Part shown: piece by piece, positions 45,849-55,124 of the stretch
Position numbering within the stretch: position 1 is the stretch's first letter
Layout: each line of letters starts with the position of its first letter
Assembly (NCBI RefSeq): GCF_023509035.1
Contig: NZ_CP075583.1
Location: 3,286,001 to 3,350,000 of the forward strand
From: Janthinobacterium lividum
GTDB lineage: Bacteria; Pseudomonadota; Gammaproteobacteria; Burkholderiales; Burkholderiaceae_D
Direction of reading: 5' to 3'
Length of the DNA stretch: 64,000 nucleotides
The notes under the pieces: model-generated
Databases searched by the model: none
What the model saw: only the letters and a program-made list of their open reading frames with translations
What the model was told of the DNA's origin: nothing
Translations under genes and position numbers: made by a program

Positions 45849-47195
45849 ATGACATTGCCATCCAAACTACTTTGGTCCGAAGGCCTGGCCATTGGTCCCC
45901 AGCAATTCCAGCAGCTGGACCGCTACCATGAGGCGCGTCTGCAACGTCTGGCCTCACTAATTAATCCACATTTGTGGGGCGTGCATGGCATTCGCTGGAA
46001 TGCGGATGCACTGGCCAACAATAGCCTGCGGGCGGACGCCATGTCGCTCGTTTTTCAGGACGGAGAACTCTTTGAAGCGCCGCTTGGCGATGTGTTGCCC
46101 AGTGCGGTTGACCTGTCCAAGCTACCTTCCAGCGAACATAGTTTTACTTTTTATGCCGCGCTACCCGCGCTGCAGGCACATGGCGGAAATTTGAGCTCTG
46201 CTGGCGCACGCTATGTCCAGGCGGATATCGAAACCCCGGATCTTTACAGCGAGGCAGTCAGCATAGACGTGGCTTACCTGAAGAAGCGCGTGTATCTGTT
46301 GTCGCAACTGGACCCCCTGCATGATTACCTTGCCATTCCGGTGACCCGTTTGTACCGCGCTGGCAATGGCGGCTTTGAAGTCGATACCTCCTTCATTCCG
46401 CCTGGCCTGACCATCAGCGCCGAGTCTTCGCTGCAGAAAATGCTTGATTCGCTGATCGATCGCATGGGCGCGAAAATTGAGGCGCTGTACAGCCGTCACC
46501 GTCAGCCCGGTAAAAATACGGTTGAATTTCACGGCGGGGATGTTTCCTCGTTCTGGATGCTCAATACATTGAGCACGGCCAGCGCCACGCTCAGTCATTG
46601 CGCCAGTTACCGGCGCCACCATCCCGTGTATTTGTTTGAGAAATTGATGGCATTGGCCGGTGGCTTGATGACGTTTTCGAAAAAATACACACTGAGCGAC
46701 TTGCCGGCTTATTGTCACGATGACGCGGCTCCCGGTTTCGGCAAGCTCGATGGCATCATTCGCGACCTGATCGATACTGTTCTCCTGTCGCGTTACTTCC
46801 CGATTGCGCTGTCTAACGACACGCAACAAAACACCCATTACCACGGCTTGCTCGATGCCAAGCGGATTGACCGTCAGACCGAACTTTGTCTTGCGGTCAA
46901 CGCCGACATGCCGGCGCTCGAACTGGTCGCCACGGTGCCGTTGCAGTTCAAAATTTCATCTCCGGACAATATCGAGCTATTACTGGGCCGGGCACTTCCG
47001 GGTGCCGAGTTGCGCCATATGGCCCAGGTTCCTGCCGAGGTGCCAGTACGGCCCAATACGTATTACTTTTCGATCGATAACAAGGGCAGTATTTATGACA
47101 GCATGATCAAGGCCCAGGCGATTGCGATTTATGTGCCGTCTGGCATAAAAGGGCTGAAGCTGGAATTGTTCGGTATCAGTAGCACCGCCGCGTAA
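45849..47195 (+). CDS. tssK: Type VI baseplate subunit TssK
   Basis: 448 residues. The start LWSEGLAIGPQQFQQLDRYHEARL and the later TFYAALPAL, YLFEKLMALAGGLMTF and the C-terminal YYFSIDNKG are typical of TssK, which joins the baseplate to the membrane complex. I chose the ATG at 45849 because GGAGA precedes it by five bases; an in-frame ATG at 45819 is less likely. It stands alone on the plus strand, with no other T6SS gene after it. Confidence 0.95.
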   Translation: MTLPSKLLWSEGLAIGPQQFQQLDRYHEARLQRLASLINPHLWGVHGIRWNADALANNSLRADAMSLVFQDGELFEAPLGDVLPSAVDLSKLPSSEHSFTFYAALPALQAHGGNLSSAGARYVQADIETPDLYSEAVSIDVAYLKKRVYLLSQLDPLHDYLAIPVTRLYRAGNGGFEVDTSFIPPGLTISAESSLQKMLDSLIDRMGAKIEALYSRHRQPGKNTVEFHGGDVSSFWMLNTLSTASATLSHCASYRRHHPVYLFEKLMALAGGLMTFSKKYTLSDLPAYCHDDAAPGFGKLDGIIRDLIDTVLLSRYFPIALSNDTQQNTHYHGLLDAKRIDRQTELCLAVNADMPALELVATVPLQFKISSPDNIELLLGRALPGAELRHMAQVPAEVPVRPNTYYFSIDNKGSIYDSMIKAQAIAIYVPSGIKGLKLELFGISSTAA

Positions 47196-47360
47196 CGCTG
47201 GCTCGCGTTACGAGCGGGTGTATTGTCAAAAGATTGCCCTAAGGAATAGACTTGCCCCTGCAGTTGACGTTATCATGTTTTTGTAAGTGTCGGTGGCTGA
47301 GCAGTCAGCGCATAGTTGAAACATGGTGACAGGCGGGAGTGAGCATGGGCATGGCGAAGG

Positions 47361-50300
47361 ATGCGTGAGGTGCCTGGCGGCGTGATGGGCAGGGCAGCGG
47401 TGCGCCGCTGTGGCTGCGCATTGCTGCTGGCGTTCTGTGCCGCCGCGGCCCATGCCGCCGTGCCGGCTGCGCCGCCGGCCACGGCAGCGCCGCACCAGGG
47501 TCAGCGCGTGTTGTTCCTCAACGCTTACGATTATGGCCGCGCCGGCGTCGAATCGTACACGCGCACCTACGTGGCCGCCATGGTCGCCGCGGGCCTGGCC
47601 AGCGAAGACATCATGGTCGAGCACCTGAACCTGAATACCCAGGGCGACCCGGCGCTGCGCAATGAGATGCGTGATTTGTTGCTTTTAAGATACACCCAGA
47701 TGATGGGTCGCAAGGCCGACCTGATCATCGCCATGCAGCAGCCGGCGCTCGATTTTTTGCTGTCGGACCTGGCGTCGCTGGCGCGCGGCGTGCCCGTGCT
47801 GGCGATTAACACCTCGGGCAAGGCCTTGCCGGCCGGCAGCCCGGCAGCCATCTGGCAGCAAAAGGCGAATGTCGATTTTCCCGGTACCCTGGCGCAAGCC
47901 ATGGCGCTGTTCCCGAAGACCAAAACCATCGTCATGGCCGTCGGCGTGAGCGAGGCCGACCAGGCCTTGAAGCGCAACATGCAGCAGGCGGCGCAGGCGT
48001 GGCATGGCAAGGTGGCCATGCGTTATCTCGATGACCTGACCCTGGAACAGATGCGCGCGGCGGTGGCACACTTGCCCGCCGGCACGCTGCTGGTGGCGGG
48101 CAATGTCAACCGCGACGTGGACGGCAACATCGCTACGCCCGTGCAGTTCTCCGCGCAACTGGCGCGGCTGGCCAATGTGCCCGCCTTCGGCATGTATAAC
48201 GCGACGGTCGGCAAGGGCATCCTGGGCGGCTCCATCCTGCATATCGAACAGGCCGCGCAGCAGGTGGCGCAGATGTCGCTGGCAGTGTTGGCCGGCAAGG
48301 CGCCTGCCGCGCCGGGCCCCTTGCTGCCGCCGGCGCGCCCTGTGCCCATGTATGACTGGGACCAGCTGCAGCGCTGGGATGCGGATATCAGCCGGCTGCC
48401 GCCGCACACCCTGTTTTTCAACCGCCCGCCGCAGCTGTGGCATGAACACCGCGTCGCCGTGCTGTCGGTTGGCGCCGTGTTTCTCGCCATGGCGTGCATG
48501 CTGAGCGCCTTGCTGCTGCAGCGCCGCCGCCTGCGCCGCGCCGAGAGCGATGCGCGCGAAAGCGAACAGCGCTTCCGCATCCTCGTCGAGCATGCGCCTG
48601 AAGCCATCGTTGTGTACGACCTGGACCAGGACCGCTTCATCGACGCCAACAGCAGCGCGCAGCGCATGCTGGGAATGTCGCGCGAAGCGCTGCTGGCGCG
48701 TGGTCCGTTCGACCTGTACACCGGCGAGCAGCCCGATGGCTTGCCGCTGGGACTGATGATGGAAGAGCATCTGCGCCGCGCCATGCTGGGTGAGCCCATC
48801 CTGGTTGAACGCAATGTGCGGCGCGCAGACGGCAGCATCTTTCCCTGCGAAGTGCGGCTCGTGCGCCTGCCGATGGAAGGGCGGCGCCTGGTGCGCAGCG
48901 GCATTGTCGACATTTCCGAGCGCAAGCACAGCGAGCAGGAACTGCTCGGCTACCGCGACCATCTGGAGGAACTGGTGCAGCAGCGCACGGCGGCCCTGTC
49001 GGTGGCCGTCACCGAGGCCGAATCGGCGAACCGCGCGAAAAGCGTCTTCCTGGCCAACATGAGCCATGAATTGCGCACGCCCTTGAATTCCGTGATCGGC
49101 TTTTCGCAGATGATGGCCGATTCGAGCAGCATGTTCGAGGAAGAAAAGCATAACCTGGCGATCATCAACCGCGCCGGCCATCATTTGCTGACCTTGATCA
49201 ACGATATCCTGGAATTGTCGAAAATCGAGGCGGGCCGCATGCAGCTGCAAGCGGGACCCGTGGACTTGAATGGCTTGCTCGACGAGGTGCTCGAGATGGT
49301 ACGCATGCGTTCTAGCGACCAGGGCATCGCGCTGCTGCTCGAGCGTGACGGCGTGCCGCCGCTGGTGCGCCTCGATGGCGCCAAGCTGCGCCAGGTGCTG
49401 TTGAATTTGCTGTCGAACGCGCTCAAGTTCATCGAGCAGGGCAGCGTGACCCTGTCGCTGGCGTGCCAGACGGGCGGCGATGGGCAAGTGACGCTGACGT
49501 TTGCCGTGCGCGATACGGGCAGCGGCATCGCGGAAGAAGACCTGGAACGCATCTTTGAACCGTTCGTGCAGGCCGACAGCGCGGTGGCGCAGGCCGGCAC
49601 GGGGCTGGGGCTGACCATCTCGCGCGAATTCGTGCGCCTGATGGGCGGTGAGCTGCGCGTCGAATCGACGCTGGGCGCCGGTTCCAGCTTCAGTTTCGAG
49701 CTGCGCGCGCCGGTGCTGCAGCAAGCGGCCATCGCATCGCTGGCGCCGGGCCGCGTGGCGCGCCTGGCACCGGCCCAGCGGGGGCGCATGGTGTTGCTGG
49801 TCGACGATGACGACAACTGCCGCAAGCTGCTGGCCGGCTTGCTGGCGCCGCTGGGTTTTCAGCTGCACGAGGCGGCGGGCGGCGTGCAGGCGCAAGCCAT
49901 GCTGGCGGCGCAGCGCTACGACATGGTGCTCAGCGACTGGCGCATGCCGGACATGGATGGCCTGACGCTGACGCGCTGGCTGCGCGCGCAGCCGGCGCTG
50001 GTGCAGCCGCGCCTGGTGATCATGACCGCCTCCGCCTTCGAGGAGGAAAAGCAGGAGGCGCTGGCTGCCGGCGCCGATGGCTTCCTGCGCAAACCGATCG
50101 AGCAGGAGCACCTGTTCGCCATGCTGGAGCAGCAGCTGGGCCTGCGTTTCCAGCGCACAGCCGCCACGCCGCCGCGCGTGCCGGCGGCCGCCTTTGACTT
50201 GCAGCAGGCGCTGGGCCAGCTGGGCGCGGCCGAGCGTCAGGCGCTGCTCGACTCCGTGCATGCTCTCGATTTGCGGCGCAGCGCCATCGTGCTGGCCGGC

Positions 50301-50423
50301 GTGGCGACCAGCCTGCCGCAGCTGGCCGCGCACATCGCCGCCATGCTGGAACAGCATCAGTACCAGCCGCTGTGCGCCTTGCTGGCGCAGCTGGCCAGCG
50401 AGCCGCAGGGCGAAGACGCATGA
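47361..50423 (+). CDS. Hybrid sensor kinase with a periplasmic-binding-protein-like sensor
   Basis: 1020 residues. A signal segment (about 10-32) is followed by an extracytoplasmic domain (about 45-325) resembling ABC substrate-binding proteins (VLFLNAYDYGRAGVESYTR; ASLARGVPVLAINTSG). A membrane helix (about 365-388), PAS, HisKA ([20 protein letters not shown], His near 569), HATPase (NLLSNALKF, GTGLGLT) and a receiver (VDDDDNCRK, Asp in LSDWRMPD) follow. The last 75 residues are shared with the next kinase. The ligand is unknown. An alternative start is the ATG at 47385. Confidence 0.9.
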   Translation: MREVPGGVMGRAAVRRCGCALLLAFCAAAAHAAVPAAPPATAAPHQGQRVLFLNAYDYGRAGVESYTRTYVAAMVAAGLASEDIMVEHLNLNTQGDPALRNEMRDLLLLRYTQMMGRKADLIIAMQQPALDFLLSDLASLARGVPVLAINTSGKALPAGSPAAIWQQKANVDFPGTLAQAMALFPKTKTIVMAVGVSEADQALKRNMQQAAQAWHGKVAMRYLDDLTLEQMRAAVAHLPAGTLLVAGNVNRDVDGNIATPVQFSAQLARLANVPAFGMYNATVGKGILGGSILHIEQAAQQVAQMSLAVLAGKAPAAPGPLLPPARPVPMYDWDQLQRWDADISRLPPHTLFFNRPPQLWHEHRVAVLSVGAVFLAMACMLSALLLQRRRLRRAESDARESEQRFRILVEHAPEAIVVYDLDQDRFIDANSSAQRMLGMSREALLARGPFDLYTGEQPDGLPLGLMMEEHLRRAMLGEPILVERNVRRADGSIFPCEVRLVRLPMEGRRLVRSGIVDISERKHSEQELLGYRDHLEELVQQRTAALSVAVTEAESANRAKSVFLANMSHELRTPLNSVIGFSQMMADSSSMFEEEKHNLAIINRAGHHLLTLINDILELSKIEAGRMQLQAGPVDLNGLLDEVLEMVRMRSSDQGIALLLERDGVPPLVRLDGAKLRQVLLNLLSNALKFIEQGSVTLSLACQTGGDGQVTLTFAVRDTGSGIAEEDLERIFEPFVQADSAVAQAGTGLGLTISREFVRLMGGELRVESTLGAGSSFSFELRAPVLQQAAIASLAPGRVARLAPAQRGRMVLLVDDDDNCRKLLAGLLAPLGFQLHEAAGGVQAQAMLAAQRYDMVLSDWRMPDMDGLTLTRWLRAQPALVQPRLVIMTASAFEEEKQEALAAGADGFLRKPIEQEHLFAMLEQQLGLRFQRTAATPPRVPAAAFDLQQALGQLGAAERQALLDSVHALDLRRSAIVLAGVATSLPQLAAHIAAMLEQHQYQPLCALLAQLASEPQGEDA

Positions 50424-52585
50424 CGATGCACGCCTCCAAGGGCGCGCGCCTGGGTGGCGTGTCCATCGTGCTGGCCGTCAGCGTGGCGCTGACCTTTGTC
50501 GTCACCGCGCTGCTGCTGGTGTTTGCCGTGCTGTTTTACCAGTCCGAACGCGAGCAGCGCTGGCAGCAGCTGCATCGCAGCCTGGCCGTGAGCGCGGACC
50601 AGCTGGCCGTGGCCATCGAACTGCCCTTGTGGAATCTCGATGAAAAGCAGATGCAGGCCATCATGCGCAGCACGCTGGGCAAGCGCGACCTGGTGGCCAG
50701 CTCCCTGACGCCGGGCATCGGCAAGGAAACGCTGGTTTTGCGCCGCTCTGCGACTGGCGCCATCGACAGCTTCTTCTCCCTGTCTGCGGAACCTGGCTGG
50801 CTGGTGCAGCGGCGCTCCGTGATAATGGGCGGGCAAGTCATCGGCAGCGTTGCCGTGTATGCGACGCCGGCCTTGCTGCACGCGCAGCTGCGGCAGCGCG
50901 CGCTGGGCATCGGCGCCATGATCGTGGCGCTCGACGTGATCCTGGTGGCCAGCATCTGGCTACTCATGTGGTGTCTGATGCTCAAGCCCCTGAAGGCGAT
51001 CGGCCAGTATGCGGCAGGCATCCAGGCCGGGCAGGGCGAAGCGTTCGGTACGCCGCCGAAAGCGTGGTTCCTGGGCGAGCTGCGCACCTTGTACCGTTCC
51101 ATCCGCGATATGGTGGCGCTGCTCGACAGCCGCTACCGCGCCTTGCAGCGCAGCGAGGAACGCGTGCAGATGGCCACCGGCGCGGCCAGCATCGGCATCT
51201 GGGACTGGAACGTCATCAACGATGCCTTGCAGTGGGATGAACAGATGTACGCGCAGTTCAGGGCCGATGCGGACAGCACCATGGCGCCGGCGGCGATCTG
51301 GCGCGCGGCGCTGGTGCCGGACGACGTGCCGGCCGCCAAGGAGGCCCTGCGCGCCGCACTGGGCGCCGGCCAGGCCTTCACGCACGAGTACCGCATCCTG
51401 TGGCCCGATGGCGCCATCCGCTATATCAAGGCAGATGCCGTGATCTTCCGCGACGGGCGGGGCCAGCCCATGCGCCTGGTGGGCTCGAACTACGACATCA
51501 CGGCGCACCGCGAGGCCGAACTGGAACTGCTGCGCCATCGCCATCACCTGGAAGAACTGGTGGCCGAACGCACGAGCGCCTTGTCGGTGGCCGTCAGCCA
51601 GGCGCAGGCGGCGAACCGTGCCAAGAGCACCTTCCTGGCGAACATGAGCCATGAACTGCGCACGCCCTTGAATTCCGTGATCGGTTTTTCGCGCCTGATG
51701 GCCGCCTCGCCAAACATGCAGGACGATGAAAAGCGCAACCTGGCCATCATCCACCGCTCCGGCAATCATTTGCTCACCCTGATCAATGAAATCCTCGAAC
51801 TGTCGAAGGGCGAGGCGGGGCGCCTGCACGCGCAGACGGCCGTGGTGGCGCTGGCGCCCCTGTTGCAGGAAGGGATGGACATGCTGGGCATGCGCGCCGA
51901 GCAGCAAGGACTTGTCCTGCGCCTCGATTGCGCGGACTTGCCGGCGGCCGTGATGCTCGACGCGACGCGCTTGCGCCAGGTGTTGCTGAACCTGATGTCG
52001 AACGCCGTCAAGTTTGCGGGCGGCGGCGAAGTCACCTTGCGCGTGCGCGGCGAACGGCGCGATGGCGATCAATGGATGCTGTCGTTCGCCGTCAGCGACA
52101 CGGGCATCGGCATCGCTCCGGAGGACCAGCAGCGCATCTTCGAGCCCTTCGTGCAGGCCGACAGCGCGGGACCGAAGGATGGCACGGGCCTGGGCCTGGC
52201 CATCTCGCGCGAATTCGTACAGTTGATGAAAGGCGAACTGACGGTGGAATCGACGCCGGGGCAGGGCGCCACCTTCCGCTTCAGCATTCCCGCGCAGGCG
52301 GCCGAGGCGCCCGAGCAGGTGTCCGTGCCACTGACCGTGGCGCCGGCGTCCGAGGCGCCGCCGGCACTGCAGGCGCAAGACTTGTTGCTGCTGGCCGGGG
52401 AAGAGCGCGCGGCCTTGCTGGTGGCGTTGCGCGAATTGAATCTGGCCAGGGTGGCCCTGCTGCTGGGCGCCTTGCCGCCGGCGGCGGCACCCGTGCTGGC
52501 GCCGCTGCAGGCCATGCTCGACCAGCATCAGTACCGCCAGCTGTGCGAATTGCTGGAGAATGAGGGCGTGCTGGCGCACGCTTGA
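50420..52585 (+). CDS. Membrane sensor histidine kinase with PAS domain
   Basis: 721 residues, paralogous to the upstream kinase in its catalytic half. Two membrane helices (about 15-40 and 160-185) flank a periplasmic sensor domain. PAS (about 240-360), HisKA ([20 protein letters not shown], His near 410) and HATPase (NLMSNAVKF, DTGIGI, GTGLGLA) follow. There is no receiver domain. Its tail (MLDQHQYRQLCELL) is homologous to that of the upstream kinase. The start overlaps the upstream stop (ATGA). Confidence 0.9.
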   Translation: MTMHASKGARLGGVSIVLAVSVALTFVVTALLLVFAVLFYQSEREQRWQQLHRSLAVSADQLAVAIELPLWNLDEKQMQAIMRSTLGKRDLVASSLTPGIGKETLVLRRSATGAIDSFFSLSAEPGWLVQRRSVIMGGQVIGSVAVYATPALLHAQLRQRALGIGAMIVALDVILVASIWLLMWCLMLKPLKAIGQYAAGIQAGQGEAFGTPPKAWFLGELRTLYRSIRDMVALLDSRYRALQRSEERVQMATGAASIGIWDWNVINDALQWDEQMYAQFRADADSTMAPAAIWRAALVPDDVPAAKEALRAALGAGQAFTHEYRILWPDGAIRYIKADAVIFRDGRGQPMRLVGSNYDITAHREAELELLRHRHHLEELVAERTSALSVAVSQAQAANRAKSTFLANMSHELRTPLNSVIGFSRLMAASPNMQDDEKRNLAIIHRSGNHLLTLINEILELSKGEAGRLHAQTAVVALAPLLQEGMDMLGMRAEQQGLVLRLDCADLPAAVMLDATRLRQVLLNLMSNAVKFAGGGEVTLRVRGERRDGDQWMLSFAVSDTGIGIAPEDQQRIFEPFVQADSAGPKDGTGLGLAISREFVQLMKGELTVESTPGQGATFRFSIPAQAAEAPEQVSVPLTVAPASEAPPALQAQDLLLLAGEERAALLVALRELNLARVALLLGALPPAAAPVLAPLQAMLDQHQYRQLCELLENEGVLAHA

Positions 52586-52602
52586 AAAGTGTGGGCTGAC
52601 AA

Positions 52603-52616
52603 CATCGAATTCGATG
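52603..52616. repeat. Perfect 14-base palindrome
   Basis: CATCGAATTCGATG is a perfect palindrome 17 bases after the kinase stop codon, in the 175-base gap before the GGDEF-EAL gene. It has no T tract, so it is not a clear terminator; it may be an operator. Confidence 0.35.
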
Positions 52617-52760
52617 AAAAGACGGACTAAGTGCCGCCAATGGATGGTGCTAAATTGCAATAAAGATTATGATGATAGTACGTAGTTCATCGCAAAGAAA
52701 TGTCTTGTCCGGCGCGGCAGCCGACCGCCGCGCCTCATCCAAAGCTGAGAGAACTACTAC

Positions 52761-54965
52761 ATGCACCGCGATTTTTCGGAAGTGAATGCTAAGGGCGAAG
52801 TACTGATCGTTGAAGATACGCCGGCTTCTCTGAAGCTGTTGAGCGATTTGCTGGGCGGCGCCGGCTATGCGGTGCGCCAGGCGCCGAACGGCGAACTGGC
52901 CCTGTGGACGGCCCAGGCGCGCCCGCCGGAGCTGATCCTGCTCGACGTGCGCATGCCTGGCCTCGACGGCTTTGAAGTCTGCCGCCGCCTGAAGGAGATA
53001 CCGTCCCTGCGCCAGGTGCCGGTGATCTTCCTGTCGGCCCAGTACGATACGGACGACAAGGTGCGCGGGTTTGCGCTGGGTGCCGTCGACTTTATCGCCA
53101 AGCCTTTCCAGGCCGAGGAAATCCTGGCCCGCACCGACGCCCACGTGCGTCTGGCGCGGGCGCAGCTGCAGCTGGCGCAGGAGCGCGCCAACCTGGAGCG
53201 GCGCGTGGCCGAACGCACGGCCGAACTGGAACAGGTGGCCAGCACCCTGGCGCGCGAAGTGCAGATCCGCCGCGCCAATGAAGAATTGCTGCGCCTGTCG
53301 GGCCAGGTCTTCGAAGCGACCCAGGACGCCATCCTGATCACGGATCCGACCGGCATCATCGTCACCGCCAATCCTGCCTTCACGCGCATCACCGGCTACG
53401 CGGCGCAGGAGGTGGTGGGCACCGACATCATGCGCCTGCACGCCGAACACACGGGCGAAGCGGTGCTGCTGGCCTTGCGCCAGGGCTTGCGCAGCAGCGC
53501 TTGCTGGTCGGGCGAGGTGCAGACGCGGCGCAAGAGCGGCGACACCTATCCCTGCCTGCTCAGCGTCTCCACCGTGCACGGCCCAGATGGCGCCGTCGTC
53601 AACTACATCGGTGTCTTCCTCGATATCAGCGAGCGCAAGGCCGAGCAGCATCTGATCGATTTCCTCTCTTACCACGATGCGCTGACGGGCTTGCCGAACC
53701 GCGTGCTGCTGCGCGAGCGCTTCGAACAGGCGCGCGCCAACGCCCTGCGCGACAGCCAGCAGGTGGTGCTGATGTGCCTGGACCTGGACCGCTTCAAGAA
53801 CATCAATGATTCGCACGGCCAGGCCGTGGGCGACAAGGCGCTGCAAGTGGTGGCGCGTTTCCTGTCCGGCTGCGTGCGCGAGGGCGACACGGTGGTGCGC
53901 CAGGGCGGCGACGAATTCCAGATCCTGCTGCAGGACGATGCCCTGCTGGGGCGTACCCTGGGGCTGGCGCAAACCATCCTGGCCGGCTTGCGCGAAGAAC
54001 TCAGCGTCGATGGCGAGCGCCTGGCGCTGACGACCAGCATCGGCATCGCCATGTGCCCGGCCGATGGCGACAGCCTCGACGACGTGCTGCGCCACGCCGA
54101 CACGGCCCTGGTGCGCGCCAAGGAAATGGGGCGCGACCATTATGCCTTTTTCACGGAGCGCATGGGCAGCGATATCCGCGCCCGCCTGGCCATGCAGCAG
54201 CAACTGCGCGGCGCCATCGGCCGCGACGAATTCGCCGTGCACTACCAGCCGCAGATGTGTTTGCGCACGGGCGCCTTGCTGGGCGCGGAAGCCTTGCTGC
54301 GCTGGGATAACCCGGTGCTGGGCAAGGTGCCGCCCGGCCTGTTCATCGCCCTGGCCGAGGAATACGGCTCGATCACGGCCATCGGCGAATGGGTGCTGGA
54401 AAGCGTCTGCGCGCAGATCCGCGCCTGGCACGACGCGGGCCTGGGCAGCATCAAGGTGGCCGTCAACCTGTCCGGCAAGCAGTTCGCACAGGACCGCACG
54501 GTGCCTTTCGTCGAAGCGACTTTGCGCAAATACGGCATCGCGCCTGCCTGCCTGGGTATCGAGATCACGGAAAGCACGGTGATGGGCGACCCGGACAAGG
54601 CAGTGGCGGCCCTGACGCGCCTGAAGGATATCGGTGTGGGCATTTCGCTCGACGACTTCGGCACTGGCTATTCCAGCCTGGGCTATTTGAAACGCTTTCC
54701 CATCGATGTGCTGAAAATCGACAAATCCTTCGTCGACGACGTTACCACCAGCAGCAGCGATGCGGCCATCGCCCGTTCCGTCATCTCGCTGGCGCACAAC
54801 CTGGACATGCGCGTCATCGCCGAAGGCGTGGAAACGCGCGAGCAGGTGGCCTTCCTGACGGAACACGGCTGCGACGAAATGCAGGGCTATTATTTCAGCC
54901 GGCCCCTGGCCGCGGAAGCTTTCACGGCCTTGCTGCGCGAACGGCGCACTCTGGCCGTGGCCTGA
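52761..54965 (+). CDS. Response regulator with PAS, GGDEF and EAL domains (cyclic-di-GMP turnover)
   Basis: 734 residues. A receiver domain (about 13-130, Asp in LLDVRMPG) is followed by a coiled-coil helix (about 140-180), PAS (about 180-300), GGDEF (about 310-470) and EAL (about 480-730). The diguanylate cyclase motif is intact (RQGGDEF), with an inhibitory RxxD site five residues before it (REGD). The phosphodiesterase is also complete (EALLRW, DDFGTGYSS, EGVET). It is the likely output of the two kinases upstream, as none of them carries an output domain. Confidence 0.93.
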   Translation: MHRDFSEVNAKGEVLIVEDTPASLKLLSDLLGGAGYAVRQAPNGELALWTAQARPPELILLDVRMPGLDGFEVCRRLKEIPSLRQVPVIFLSAQYDTDDKVRGFALGAVDFIAKPFQAEEILARTDAHVRLARAQLQLAQERANLERRVAERTAELEQVASTLAREVQIRRANEELLRLSGQVFEATQDAILITDPTGIIVTANPAFTRITGYAAQEVVGTDIMRLHAEHTGEAVLLALRQGLRSSACWSGEVQTRRKSGDTYPCLLSVSTVHGPDGAVVNYIGVFLDISERKAEQHLIDFLSYHDALTGLPNRVLLRERFEQARANALRDSQQVVLMCLDLDRFKNINDSHGQAVGDKALQVVARFLSGCVREGDTVVRQGGDEFQILLQDDALLGRTLGLAQTILAGLREELSVDGERLALTTSIGIAMCPADGDSLDDVLRHADTALVRAKEMGRDHYAFFTERMGSDIRARLAMQQQLRGAIGRDEFAVHYQPQMCLRTGALLGAEALLRWDNPVLGKVPPGLFIALAEEYGSITAIGEWVLESVCAQIRAWHDAGLGSIKVAVNLSGKQFAQDRTVPFVEATLRKYGIAPACLGIEITESTVMGDPDKAVAALTRLKDIGVGISLDDFGTGYSSLGYLKRFPIDVLKIDKSFVDDVTTSSSDAAIARSVISLAHNLDMRVIAEGVETREQVAFLTEHGCDEMQGYYFSRPLAAEAFTALLRERRTLAVA

Positions 54966-55012
54966 GAAGCAGCCCTTTAAAGGGCTGGCTCTCAGCGCTG
55001 CGGTGCGGCCGA

Positions 55013-55029
55013 TGCACCATGCCGGTGCG
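55013..55029 (+). promoter_or_regulatory. NtrC-type binding site upstream of the urease operon
   Basis: TGCACC-ATGCC-GGTGCG differs from the NtrC consensus TGCACC-N5-GGTGCA by one base. Its centre is about 80 bases upstream of the predicted sigma-54 start, a usual distance for an enhancer site. It fits nitrogen-limitation control of urease. Confidence 0.6.
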
Positions 55030-55076
55030 TCCGCTGCAGCGCGGTGCAGGATTCTCACGTTTCCTTTCCCTGACGC

Positions 55077-55091
55077 TGGCACATATCCTGC
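55077..55091 (+). promoter_or_regulatory. Sigma-54 promoter of the urease operon
   Basis: TGGCAC (55077-55082) and CTGC (55088-55091) give the required GG-N10-GC spacing of RpoN promoters. Only one base of the -12 core differs from TTGC. Transcription would begin near 55103, 22 bases before the chosen ureD start codon. Confidence 0.65.
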
Positions 55092-55124
55092 TTAGGTAAT
55101 CGCTTATTTACGCGATTGCCCCGC

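Noticed and set aside
54971..54986. AGCCCTTTAAAGGGCT palindrome after the GGDEF-EAL gene as a terminator
   Set aside because: No T tract follows, so it is kept only as a possible weak terminator and not listed as a feature.
55098..55117. AATCGC-N8-GCGATT dyad just before ureD as an operator
   Set aside because: It lies downstream of the predicted sigma-54 start and may just be a leader hairpin; evidence is too thin.
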